Shown: piece after piece, positions 8,653 through 16,965 of the stretch
Layout of the letters: every line of letters begins with the position of its first letter
How positions within the stretch are numbered: position 1 is the stretch's first letter
Position numbers and translations under genes: made by a program
The notes under the pieces: generated by a model
What the model was told of the DNA's origin: nothing
Database searches by the model: none
The model's input: only the letters and a program-made list of their open reading frames with translations
NCBI RefSeq assembly: GCF_030295405.1
Contig: NZ_AP027080.1
Coordinates: 3,146,001-3,210,000, forward strand
Reading direction: 5' to 3'
Source of the DNA: Mesoterricola silvestris
GTDB taxonomy: Bacteria; Acidobacteriota; Holophagae; Holophagales; Holophagaceae
DNA length: 64,000 bases

Positions 8653-9864
8653 CTAGTCATCCTCCAGGGGAATGCCGTGCTCCCGCAGGGCCTTCGCCAG
8701 GGCCCGGGGCGTGAGGCCCAGTTCCAGGGCCAGGGCCGCGGGTTCGGAGGTCCGGCCCTCCAGGGCCCTGCGCAGCAGCACCCCCTCCGCCGCCCGGGAC
8801 ACGGCGCCCAGCATGGCTTCCAGGGTCCCGGCCTCCGGGAAGGGGAGCACCATGGAGCCGCCGCGCCGGGCGCCGTCGGGGGGCAGGGGCGCCAGCACCG
8901 AACCCGCGGTGCCGCCCAGGGCCTGGGTCAGGCCCCAGGTGAGCTGGCGCAGGTTGCCGGGCCAGTCCCGGTGCAGGAGTTCCTTCTCCATGGCCCGCTC
9001 CACGATGGGGACGGACCGTCCCTCGCGCCGGGCGTGGAGTTCCAGGAAGGTGCGGAAGAGGGGCAGGATGTCCTCGCGGCGCTCCCGCAGGGGCGGCAGG
9101 CGGAAGGTGAGGACGCCCATGCGGAGCCGGGTGGCCTCGGGCAGCGCCTCCGGATTCGCGCAGCCGCCCATCCAGTGCACGCCCTGCCCTTCCATGCCTT
9201 CCATGGCACCGACGAGGGCCGGCGCCGGGAGCCGGTCCAGGCCGGCCACGTAGACGCTGCCGCCCCGGAGGAGGCCCAGGTCCGCGGGGCCGGGAACGCC
9301 CAGGGCGCCGTCGCAGGCCAGGAAGGGGGCCTGGGGGTGGCGCAGGGCGTGGAGCCTGCGCGCCGCCCGGGCCTTGCCGGTGCCGGGCTCGCCGTGGAAA
9401 AGCACCGGCAGGGAGGTGCCGGCGGCCTTGACCAGGGCCTGGTCCAGGGCGGCCATGGCCGGGGAATGGACGATCCAGGGCTCCCGCGGATCCGGCGGGG
9501 GGGCCATGCGCAGGCTGCGCAGGCGCTCAAGCACGGCGGCGAAAACGTCCAGGTCGAAGGGCTTGGGCAGGAAATCGTCCGCGCCCCAGCGGATGGCCTC
9601 CACGATGTCGGCGGGCTCCCCGAAGGCGGACATGACCACCGCCCGCAGGTTGGGCTGGGCCCGCTTCGCGGCCTTCAGGAGCTCCAGCCCCGACATGGAG
9701 GGCAGGCGCAGGTCCGTCACCAGGATGTCGAAGGGACCCGCGTCCAGGACCCCCAGGGCCTCCCGGGGATCCCCCACGGCCGTGACCTCCCAGGGGCCCG
9801 CTTCCAGGGCCTGCACCAGCATCCTGCGGAAACTGTCCTTGTCCTCCACCAGCAGCACGCGCAT
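8653..9864 (-). CDS. NtrC-type response regulator with degenerate AAA+ domain
   Basis: 403 residues. Receiver domain (1-120) with the acidic pair in VEDKD, phospho-acceptor Asp in DILVTDLRLPS and Lys in LPKPFD. The central domain keeps Walker A (GEPGTGKARAARRL) and the LPPLRERREDILPLF and WPGNLRQL motifs, but the GAFTGA loop that contacts sigma-54 is absent, and the Walker B position reads SVYVAGLDRL instead of the usual LFLDE. A Fis-type helix-turn-helix closes the protein (ALALELGLTPRALAKALREH). It probably binds DNA and responds to phosphorylation but should not activate sigma-54 by itself. No cognate kinase gene is adjacent. Confidence 0.85.
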   Translation of the reverse strand: MRVLLVEDKDSFRRMLVQALEAGPWEVTAVGDPREALGVLDAGPFDILVTDLRLPSMSGLELLKAAKRAQPNLRAVVMSAFGEPADIVEAIRWGADDFLPKPFDLDVFAAVLERLRSLRMAPPPDPREPWIVHSPAMAALDQALVKAAGTSLPVLFHGEPGTGKARAARRLHALRHPQAPFLACDGALGVPGPADLGLLRGGSVYVAGLDRLPAPALVGAMEGMEGQGVHWMGGCANPEALPEATRLRMGVLTFRLPPLRERREDILPLFRTFLELHARREGRSVPIVERAMEKELLHRDWPGNLRQLTWGLTQALGGTAGSVLAPLPPDGARRGGSMVLPFPEAGTLEAMLGAVSRAAEGVLLRRALEGRTSEPAALALELGLTPRALAKALREHGIPLEDD

Positions 9865-9867
9865 GGG

Positions 9868-11229
9868 TCACCCGCCCCCGCAGCCGCGGATGAAGAGTTC
9901 CGACTGGGCCCGGGCCTGGCCCTCGAAGAGCGCCGCCCCCTCCACCAGGCGCAGCCCCGCCTCCCGCGCCCAGGCGGCGAAGGCGGTGTCCTCCTTGTAG
10001 ATCCATTCCACCGCCCATTTCGCCCCCGGGCCCGCGGCCTCCAGCAGGCGCGGGAAGGGCGCGGGGTCCCCGGGCGCCATGCCCAGGGCCGTGGCCTGGA
10101 CGATGCCCACGGGGGCGAAGGCCTCCACCTCCCCCTCGGCCACGGGCCGCCTGCGGGAGGCCTGGAGCACGGGCCAGCCGCGCCGCTGGAGCACCGCGAG
10201 GGTGGTCGCGGCCACGCCGCCGTCCCCCAGCAGGAGCACCGGCCCCCGGGCCAGGCCCTCCAGGGCCGCGTCCAGGGCCCCGGCGTCGGTGTTGGCGGCC
10301 TCCCAGGGAAGGCCGGGCCCGCGCCGGTGGAGGGTGTTGAGGGGCGCGGGCAGGCCCAGCAGGGGCGGCAGGGTCTCCTTCAGGGGGGCCGTGAGGCTCG
10401 CGCCCAGGAGCGGCAGGGCCTCCAGGGCCTCCAGCGCCTCGTCGGCCCCGGCGCATTCCAGGGGAAGGTAGAGAAGGTCCTTGAAGGCGGCCTGGAAGCG
10501 GGGGTTGTGGTAGGCGGGACCCCGGGAGTGGAGCACGGGGCTGCCCAGCACGCCGCAGAGGGCGTGGGCCGCGTGGAGCCGGTGGCAGCGCCAGGCGAGC
10601 ATCCGGGACAGGGGCACCTGCCCGGGCGCGGCCGCGGGCGCGTCGTCGGCGGCGGCGTAAGTGAACGCCCCGCCCCAGGCGAACTGCATGCACCGGCTGG
10701 GGATCCCCCGGGCCCCCATGAGGAAGGCCGAAAGGAGGACGCCGCGGTCCCGGGCCCAGGCCAGGCCGGCCTTGACCTTGGCGTTGTCGGCGAGGCGTCC
10801 GGCGCGGCCCACCCATTTGTAGGCGTCCCCCTCGGGCAGATGGGCCAGGCGCGCGTCCAGGTCGAACACCCCTTCGCCCACGTGCACGGAGCGCAGGAGC
10901 CGCAGGTGGGACCGGGCCTCGGCCAGGGGGGGAGGGATGGGCAGTTCCCATTCCAGGTCCAGCCAGGCGGGACGGCTCGCGGCGGCCTCCACGAGGCGGG
11001 CGATGCGGGAGGCCTCGTCCCCCTCCCAGGCGCCGCCATCCTCCCGGCGCCGGCAGGTCACCAGGCATTTCCGCCGCAGGGACCGCACCAGGTCGGCGGC
11101 GGGGACATCCGGAAAGAGGTCCAGCCGCACTTCGGCCAGGGCTTCGTCCGGGAGCCCGCGGGCGCAGGCCTCGGCGTCCTTCCAGTCGGAGTGGGCGAGG
11201 GTGACGAAGTAGGGCGGCGGCAGGGGCAT
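9868..11229 (-). CDS. aroDE: Fused 3-dehydroquinate dehydratase / shikimate dehydrogenase
   Basis: 453 residues. Residues 1-225 are a type I 3-dehydroquinase: the catalytic His lies in LRSVHVGEG, the Schiff-base Lys in DAYKWVGRA, and the FLMGARGIPSR and APGQVPLSRM segments match the family. Residues 235-453 are shikimate dehydrogenase: GSPVLHSRGPAYHN, the catalytic Lys in LTAPLKETL, Asp in ANTDAG and a dinucleotide loop GDGGVAATTL. It would carry out two consecutive shikimate steps. The fusion order is that of the plant and chlamydial bifunctional enzymes; most bacteria keep the two separate. ATG at 11229 overlaps the mazG stop (TGATG). Confidence 0.88.
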   Translation of the reverse strand: MPLPPPYFVTLAHSDWKDAEACARGLPDEALAEVRLDLFPDVPAADLVRSLRRKCLVTCRRREDGGAWEGDEASRIARLVEAAASRPAWLDLEWELPIPPPLAEARSHLRLLRSVHVGEGVFDLDARLAHLPEGDAYKWVGRAGRLADNAKVKAGLAWARDRGVLLSAFLMGARGIPSRCMQFAWGGAFTYAAADDAPAAAPGQVPLSRMLAWRCHRLHAAHALCGVLGSPVLHSRGPAYHNPRFQAAFKDLLYLPLECAGADEALEALEALPLLGASLTAPLKETLPPLLGLPAPLNTLHRRGPGLPWEAANTDAGALDAALEGLARGPVLLLGDGGVAATTLAVLQRRGWPVLQASRRRPVAEGEVEAFAPVGIVQATALGMAPGDPAPFPRLLEAAGPGAKWAVEWIYKEDTAFAAWAREAGLRLVEGAALFEGQARAQSELFIRGCGGG

Positions 11230-12026
11230 CAGGGCCCCTCCGGGGCCTTCTTGGCCTCCTGCCACGCGGCCTCCAGGGCCCCCAGGTCCTGGGCCTCCCA
11301 TCCCCCGTTGGCTTCGGCGAAATCCTCCACCTTCGTGAAGCGCCCCCTGAACCGGTCCATCTGGCGCCGCAGGGCCCGGTCCGGGTCCACGCCCTTCTTG
11401 CGGGCCCACTGCACGAGGCTGAAGAGCACGTCCCCGAACTCCGATTCCACGCGGTCCAGCTCCGTTTCGGCCTGCAGCTCGCCGATCTCCTCGCGCACCT
11501 TGTCCAGCACGCCCTCCAGGTCGGGCCACTCGAAGCCGACCTTGGCGCACCGCTTGCCGATCTCCATGGCCTCGTCCAGGGGCGAAAGGCTGGCGGCCAT
11601 GCCCTGCAGGAGCCGCTTGCGGGTCTCCTGGCCGCGCCCGGCCTTCTCGTCCCGCTTGATGGCGGCCCAGTTCACCAGCACGTCGGCGGCGTTCTCCACC
11701 TCCACGCCGGCGAACACGTGGGGGTGCCTGCGCACCAGCTTCTCCACCACCATGGCCTCCACGTCCCGCAGGTCGAAGGCGCCGCGCTCCTGGGCCAGCT
11801 GGGCGTGGAAGGCCACCTGCAGCCACAGGTCCCCCAGCTCCTCGCAGAAATGGCGCTCCTTTTCGGGATCCCCGGGCACGTGGGCCGCCAGGGCGTCCAG
11901 GACCTCGGCCGCCTCCTCCCGCAGGAACCGGGCCAGGGACTGGTGGTCCTGCTCCAGATCCCAGGGGCAGCCCGAGACGGGGTTGCGGAGGGCCTGCATC
12001 ACGGCGCGGAGGGAAGTGGGCGTCAT
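11229..12026 (-). CDS. mazG: MazG nucleoside triphosphate pyrophosphohydrolase
   Basis: 265 residues, the usual length of two-domain MazG. The metal-binding EExxE and ExxD elements are visible in the N-terminal domain (LREEAAEVLDAL and CEELGDLWLQVAFHAQLA), and the second domain repeats the pattern (EEIGELQAETE and EFGDVLFSLVQWARKKG). It hydrolyses noncanonical or excess NTPs to NMPs and pyrophosphate. First gene of the leftward run mazG-aroDE-regulator-MoxR-RodZ-like-unknown. Confidence 0.92.
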   Translation of the reverse strand: MTPTSLRAVMQALRNPVSGCPWDLEQDHQSLARFLREEAAEVLDALAAHVPGDPEKERHFCEELGDLWLQVAFHAQLAQERGAFDLRDVEAMVVEKLVRRHPHVFAGVEVENAADVLVNWAAIKRDEKAGRGQETRKRLLQGMAASLSPLDEAMEIGKRCAKVGFEWPDLEGVLDKVREEIGELQAETELDRVESEFGDVLFSLVQWARKKGVDPDRALRRQMDRFRGRFTKVEDFAEANGGWEAQDLGALEAAWQEAKKAPEGP

Positions 12027-12076
12027 CCCCTAAAGGTACCAGAAATGGCCCCGGGTTTCGGGGAATGGGCCCCGTC

Positions 12077-13477
12077 TCACCAGAGCCGGGTGATCCCCAG
12101 GAGGCCCTCCGGGTCGAAGTGGGCCCGCAGCGCCGCGCCCGCGGCCTTGACGGCCGGGGGAGTGTAGAGGTCGTGGTAGTGCTGGTTGTGGGGGCCCACG
12201 CCGTGCTCGGCGCTGTAGCTGCCCCGGTGCTCCAGCACGGCCAGGTCATAGACCTTGCGCTGCACTCGGGGCACCAGTTCGGCGGCGGGGAGGGGGCTGT
12301 CCGCCTCCCGCCACACCAGGTTCAGGTGGGTGCCGCCGTCGCCCCAGTGGCCGAAGTCGCACACCCGCATGAAGGGGTGCTCCCGGCCCAGCCAGGCCTT
12401 CACGGCCTCCGTGAAGGCGGGGAGGCCCGACCGGGGCACCGCGATGTCGAAGGCCAGGACCCTGCCCTCGCCGCGCAGGCTCTCGGAGACGTGGTGGCGG
12501 ATGGCCCAGAATTCGGCGGGCTTGCCGAAGCGCGCGTCCAGCACGCCCTCCCCGTGGGCCTCCATGTGGGCGCCCAGGGCCTCCTCCAGGAGCGAGGCCA
12601 GGTCGAGGCTGGATTCCGGCAGGGAACTGGCCAGTTCCACCAGGGCCGTGTAGGGCGGCACCTCGTCGAAGGGGTTGCGCAGGGTCTCCTGGTGCCGGAA
12701 CACGGCGGCCAGGGCCTCCCCGGAGATCACCTCGTAGGCCGTGAACACCTCGAAGAGGCCCCCCTCCAGGCTCCGCAGCAGATCCAGCACGGCCCCGCCG
12801 CCCGAAAGCGCCACCAGGGCCACGGCCCGCTGCCGCGGCAGGGGCGCCACCTGCAGCACCGCGCCGGTGACCACGCCGTACAGGCCCGAGGTGCCCGTGA
12901 AGAGCTGCTTCCAGTCCAGGCCCGTGTTGTTCTTGCGCAGGGCCGAAAGGGTGTCCACCACGGTGCCGTCGGCCAGCACCACCTCCAGGCCCAGGAGGTT
13001 CCGGCGCACGTCGCCGTACCGCAGGAGCCGGGTGCCGCCGGTGTTGGTGGCGATCATGCCCCCGATCTGGGGATCGGCGCCCAGGTCAACGGGGAAGTGC
13101 AGGCCGTGCTCCGCCAGGGCCCCGTTGAGGGCGCTGAGGAGGACGCCGCCGTCCACCAGGGCGGTGCGGTCCGTGGGATCGATCTCCATGCGGCGGTTCA
13201 GGCGCTCCAGGCTGAGCACGGCCATGGCCCCGCCCTCGTCGGGCACCGAGGCGCCCACGAGGCCCGTGTTGGCCCCCTGGACGATGACCCGCAGCCCCTT
13301 CCCGTGGCAGTACGCCATGAAGGCCGACACCTCGGCGGTGGTGGAGGGGCGCGCCACGACGCGGGCCCTGCCCTTCCCGTAGCGCCATCCGGTCTCGTAC
13401 TTCTCCCGTTCGGAGGGGTCGGCGAGCACCGCCCCCGGGCCCAGCAGGGCGGTGAGGTCCTCCAGCAATGCGTCCAC
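12077..13477 (-). CDS. FAD-linked D-2-hydroxyglutarate dehydrogenase (GlcD family)
   Basis: 466 residues from a GTG that directly follows the HglS stop, with GGGAG as ribosome site. An FAD-binding type 4 domain (about 30-210; VQGANTGLVGAS, DLGADPQIGGMIATNTGG) is followed by the FAD-oxidase C-terminal domain with the metal-binding histidines in GGTHLNL and the AEHGVG motif. The family oxidises D-2-hydroxy acids such as D-lactate, glycolate or D-2-hydroxyglutarate. Placement directly behind HglS, whose product is D-2-hydroxyglutarate, makes that the likely substrate, yielding 2-oxoglutarate. Substrate assignment is inferred from context. Confidence 0.82.
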   Translation of the reverse strand: MDALLEDLTALLGPGAVLADPSEREKYETGWRYGKGRARVVARPSTTAEVSAFMAYCHGKGLRVIVQGANTGLVGASVPDEGGAMAVLSLERLNRRMEIDPTDRTALVDGGVLLSALNGALAEHGLHFPVDLGADPQIGGMIATNTGGTRLLRYGDVRRNLLGLEVVLADGTVVDTLSALRKNNTGLDWKQLFTGTSGLYGVVTGAVLQVAPLPRQRAVALVALSGGGAVLDLLRSLEGGLFEVFTAYEVISGEALAAVFRHQETLRNPFDEVPPYTALVELASSLPESSLDLASLLEEALGAHMEAHGEGVLDARFGKPAEFWAIRHHVSESLRGEGRVLAFDIAVPRSGLPAFTEAVKAWLGREHPFMRVCDFGHWGDGGTHLNLVWREADSPLPAAELVPRVQRKVYDLAVLEHRGSYSAEHGVGPHNQHYHDLYTPPAVKAAGAALRAHFDPEGLLGITRLW

Positions 13478-14491
13478 TCAGTAGCTCCCCGGGGCGGTCA
13501 TCTTGAAAATGGCCTGGGCGTTGCCCGTGTCGAAGCCCAGGTCCAGGCCACCGCCGGCCAGGGGCCTGCGGGTGATGAATTCGAAGAAGGAGCCCGGCAC
13601 GGTCTTCAGGACCATGTGGCCTTCCAGGTCCCGGAAGGGCCGCTCCACCGGGTCGGCCTGGAAGGCGGTCTGGAGGACCCGGCCGCTGGCGGAGACCTCC
13701 ACGGTCTCCTTCATGGACCGGCCCAGCTCCTTCTGGGCCACCGCCAGGGCCTCCACGTCGGCCACGCGGTCCGTGGCGTGGTTGAAGGCGTTGCCTTCGG
13801 TGGCGATCCAGGCCATCTCGGCGCTCTCCTGGTAGAGGATCCGGTAGTCGGCGAGGGTGGGGGGCTCGTGCTGGCGGTCGAAGCACGCCACCAGGTCGGG
13901 CAGCAGGGCCCGGGCGTCCTCCAGGGGAAGGCTCCCCGTCCCTTCCAGCTCCGCCAGGGGCGCCCGGGCCCGCTCCGGCAGGGGATCCCGGGAGGTGGCC
14001 AGCACGCGGGCCACGGCCTGCTGGAAGGCGGGGCTGAAGGCCCCGGGGTGGAGTTCGCTGAGGAAGAACTGGGGGATGCCCTCGGGCAGGTCCACGTGGC
14101 GGTACGCGCGGCCCGTCATGGAAAGGCGGTCCAGGGGGTACACGTCGGCCAGTTCGTAGCCCAGGGGTCGCAGGATGCGCGTGATGGCCGCCTCCCCCGG
14201 GGGCAGCGGTCCGCTGGGGGCCAGCACGGTGCGCAGGGCGCCGTGGTCGAAGACCACCCGGCCCCCCGCCGCGGCCACGTCCAGCATGTAGGCCCGCGCG
14301 GAAGGCACCCGCTCCTGCAGGTCCCTCAGGAGGATCAGGTTCATGGCGAAGGCCAGCTGGCCCCGGGAAACCCTGGGCCCCCGCGGTTCCAGGAGCGGGC
14401 CGGGAACGGCCACGGAGGCCAGGAGGTCCTCCGCGCGCCGGGTGCCCAGCAGGGCTTCCAGAAGGGTCCGAAGGTTCGTTTCTGCGTGCAT
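13478..14491 (-). CDS. hglS: 2-oxoadipate dioxygenase/decarboxylase (DUF1338, HglS/YdcJ type)
   Basis: 337 residues. The DUF1338 fold is recognised from VFDHGALRT (His83, Arg87), NAFNHATDRVADVEAL (His238) and FFEFITRR (Glu304); these correspond to the iron-binding His-His-Glu set and the substrate-binding Arg known for the family. The enzyme converts 2-oxoadipate with oxygen to D-2-hydroxyglutarate and CO2, a late step of lysine breakdown. I chose the ATG at 14491 because GGAG sits seven bases before it; an upstream GTG at 14503 is possible. It lies between the aconitase-family gene and the D-2-hydroxyglutarate dehydrogenase, and a lysine 6-aminotransferase is encoded 5 kb away. Confidence 0.85.
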   Translation of the reverse strand: MHAETNLRTLLEALLGTRRAEDLLASVAVPGPLLEPRGPRVSRGQLAFAMNLILLRDLQERVPSARAYMLDVAAAGGRVVFDHGALRTVLAPSGPLPPGEAAITRILRPLGYELADVYPLDRLSMTGRAYRHVDLPEGIPQFFLSELHPGAFSPAFQQAVARVLATSRDPLPERARAPLAELEGTGSLPLEDARALLPDLVACFDRQHEPPTLADYRILYQESAEMAWIATEGNAFNHATDRVADVEALAVAQKELGRSMKETVEVSASGRVLQTAFQADPVERPFRDLEGHMVLKTVPGSFFEFITRRPLAGGGLDLGFDTGNAQAIFKMTAPGSY

Positions 14492-14552
14492 CAAGCTCTC
14501 CACAAGGGGACCCGCGCGGGCCCTTCCCTGTCCCTTTCGATGCCGGCGGCGC

Positions 14553-16505
14553 CTAGGGGGTTCCCGCCAGCGCGCGGAAACCGCAGATGGATCCCCGCAG
14601 GGCGCTGGCCGCCACGGTGGCGGGGCTCGCCAGCCACACCTGGCCGGGGCCGCTGCGGCCGGGGTTGTTGCGGTTGATGGCGCTGATGGTGACCTGCTCG
14701 GCCCGGGTGGAGACGCCGGGGCCGGCGTTGATGCAGGCGCCGCATCCGGGGCCCAGCACCCGCGCGCCGGCGGCCTCGAAGGCGTCCAGCCAGCCCTGGG
14801 ATTCCGCGTGGGCCCGCACGTCCTCGCTGCCGAGCTGGATGAAGAACTGGACCCGCAGGGGCACCGTGAGCCCCCGGTCCAGACCCCACTTCACCACGTC
14901 GTAGACCTTCTGCAGATCGGCGCGCTTGGCGCCCGTGCAGCTGCCCACGTAGGCGATGTCCACGGGCACGTCCCGGTCCAGGGAATCCAGGGGCAGGCCG
15001 TTTCCCGCGAAGCCCGGGGAGGCCAGCATGGGCACCACCCGGCCGCAGTCCACCTCCAGGTGGTCCGCGTAGGCGGCCCCCGGGTCCCCGGCCATCCAGG
15101 GTTCCAGGGCGAACCGGGCCCCCCGGCGCTCCGCCAGGTAGCGCACCGTTTCCTCGTCCGGGGCCATCACGCCCGCGAAGGCGCCGAAATCGGCGGCCAT
15201 GTTGGTGAGGGTGGCGCGCTCGTCGATCTGCAGGGCCCCCAGGGCCTCGCCGGCGTATTCGATGATGTGCCCCCGCACGTGCCCGTCCCGGAAGAAGGGC
15301 AGCGTCAGGAGGTGGAGCACCAGGTCCTTGGCGTAGACGCCGGGCTGGAGATGGCCCTTGAGCCGCACCAGGACGGTGGGAGGCACGGTGACCCGCACGT
15401 CCCCGGTGACCCAGGCGGTGGCGATGTCGGCCGCCCCCACCCCGAAGGCCAGGGCGCCCAGGGCGCCGCTGTGGGAGGTGTGGGAATCGGTGCCCACGAT
15501 GACCTGCCCGGGCAGGGCGTACCGCTCGGCCATGAGCAGGTGGCAGATGCCCTCGCAGCCCCCATCGGCGACGTCCCCGTGGAGGCGGATGCCGTTCGCC
15601 GCGCAGAACTCCTCCTGGAGCTTCTTGATGCGCCGGGCCACCTCCATGAGCCCGGGCTGGCCCTCGTCCTGGGTGTAGAACCGCCCCATGAAGGTGAGGT
15701 GGTCGCGGAAGGCCAGGATGGTGCCGGGGTCCTCCATGGGGACCTCCTCGCCCAGGCCCTTGCGGAGCATGGCCACGGCCAGGGGCGTCACCGTCTCGTG
15801 GGAGAAGCGCCAGTCGGCCTTCACCAGGATGCCGTCGCCCGGGGCCACGGAAGCCAGGCCGCGGCCCGCCCCGTTCCGCGCGGCCCGGGCCAGGATCTTC
15901 TCGCCGTAGGTCATGGGCGCGGGCCCGCGGCTCGGCACCGGGATCATGGCCGTCCCGTCGCGCCGGGCCCGGGTGAAGTCGAAGAGCCCGCCCTGGCGGA
16001 TGATCTCAGCCGTGAGCGCGTCCAGCCCATCGGTGAACGCGGACATGGGGATGGCTTCGCCGCCCCGGATGCGGTCCACCAGGGACAGGTCCGTGGAGGT
16101 GAGCAGGCCCAGGGAATGGCAGCAGGCACGGTAGGCCGGGTCGAAGCTCTCGGCGATGACGATGCGGATGCCCGAGGCGCGTTCGGCATAGGGCGCCGCC
16201 TCCCGGGGGCTGCCGATGCCGTGGCGCTTGCCGGACACGGCCACCTCGAAGCCGCCCCGCTTCACGAACCCCTCGTGCACCGGGAAGGCCCCGTCGCACA
16301 GGAGGCCCAGGTACGGGAAGTCCTCCAGGCGCTGGCCGAAGTAGTAGCACACCCAGCCCGGGGCGATCTCGTCCACGGAAACGTAGTCCCGCAGGCGGAC
16401 CTGCTCCAGGGGGAGATCCTCCCCCTGGAACTGCCTCTGCAGACCCGCGGGGTCTCCGCACAGGAGAAGCACCCGACCCTTGGTCTTAACAGAATCCGTC
16501 CTCAT
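14553..16505 (-). CDS. Aconitase-superfamily hydro-lyase with small domain first
   Basis: 650 residues. The N-terminal 180 residues carry the swivel (LeuD-like) domain, recognised by SGKRHGIGSPREAAPYAERA and IVIAESFDPAY. Residues from about 215 on are LeuC-like: VGTDSHTSHSGALGALAFGVGAAD and cluster cysteines in YVGSCTGAKR and GPGCGACINAG, which would bind a [4Fe-4S] cluster. In usual aconitases the swivel is C-terminal, and LeuC/LeuD are separate. Candidates are isopropylmalate isomerase, homoaconitase or a related hydro-lyase; the neighbours (HglS, D-2-hydroxyglutarate dehydrogenase) point to six- or five-carbon dicarboxylates but do not decide it. First gene of the three-gene leftward operon. 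Confidence 0.78.
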   Translation of the reverse strand: MRTDSVKTKGRVLLLCGDPAGLQRQFQGEDLPLEQVRLRDYVSVDEIAPGWVCYYFGQRLEDFPYLGLLCDGAFPVHEGFVKRGGFEVAVSGKRHGIGSPREAAPYAERASGIRIVIAESFDPAYRACCHSLGLLTSTDLSLVDRIRGGEAIPMSAFTDGLDALTAEIIRQGGLFDFTRARRDGTAMIPVPSRGPAPMTYGEKILARAARNGAGRGLASVAPGDGILVKADWRFSHETVTPLAVAMLRKGLGEEVPMEDPGTILAFRDHLTFMGRFYTQDEGQPGLMEVARRIKKLQEEFCAANGIRLHGDVADGGCEGICHLLMAERYALPGQVIVGTDSHTSHSGALGALAFGVGAADIATAWVTGDVRVTVPPTVLVRLKGHLQPGVYAKDLVLHLLTLPFFRDGHVRGHIIEYAGEALGALQIDERATLTNMAADFGAFAGVMAPDEETVRYLAERRGARFALEPWMAGDPGAAYADHLEVDCGRVVPMLASPGFAGNGLPLDSLDRDVPVDIAYVGSCTGAKRADLQKVYDVVKWGLDRGLTVPLRVQFFIQLGSEDVRAHAESQGWLDAFEAAGARVLGPGCGACINAGPGVSTRAEQVTISAINRNNPGRSGPGQVWLASPATVAASALRGSICGFRALAGTP

Positions 16506-16541
16506 GTCACAAGAATGCCACAGATCATGAGGCAGGGAAGG

Positions 16542-16913
16542 TTATTTGCCTTCCTCTTCCTCGAGCTTGGCGGAGAGTTCGTCCAGGTGGGCCAGGAGGC
16601 GCTGGGCGAAGGCTTCGTCCTCGAGGATGGTGAAATCGTCGCCCTTGACCTCGAAGATCTCGATGGTCAGGTTGCTGTCGCCTTCGGTGTCCTCGCCGGC
16701 TTCGCCGGCCTCGGAGTAGGCCTGGACCTCGGCGAGGGGGGCCATGATGGCGAAGTGGCGGTCTTCGAAGTCCACCTCCTCCAGGATGGCGAACTCCTCC
16801 TTTTCGCCGTTCTCGTCCTCGAGCTCGACTACCTCGATTTCATCGGCATGGTCCTCGTCGTGGCCGCAGCCGCACGCGTGATTGGGGTCATTGTGATCAT
16901 GGTCGTGGGCCAT
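16542..16913 (-). CDS. DUF1292 family acidic protein with His-rich N-terminus
   Basis: 123 residues, very acidic. The DUF1292 core is seen in EFAILEEVDFEDRHFAIMAPL and the later strand pair LTIEIFEVKGDDFTILEDEAF. Family function is unknown. The first 25 residues are unusual: MAHDHDHNDPNHACGCGHDEDH is rich in His, Asp and Cys and could bind a divalent metal. It stands alone between the aconitase-family operon and the flagellar genes. Confidence 0.8.
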   Translation of the reverse strand: MAHDHDHNDPNHACGCGHDEDHADEIEVVELEDENGEKEEFAILEEVDFEDRHFAIMAPLAEVQAYSEAGEAGEDTEGDSNLTIEIFEVKGDDFTILEDEAFAQRLLAHLDELSAKLEEEEGK

Positions 16914-16965
16914 GGCGAGCTCCTGTCAAGGCTCCAGACTATTGTCTTTGGCCCAGGGCCGCCAC

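Noticed and set aside
7810-12033. 1407-codon plus-strand open frame
   Set aside because: It runs antisense to five well-supported genes (MoxR, regulator, aroDE, mazG and part of the MoxR-RodZ region) and has low-complexity composition.
12065-14677. 870-codon plus-strand open frame
   Set aside because: Antisense shadow of the D-2-hydroxyglutarate dehydrogenase and HglS genes, with no family signature.
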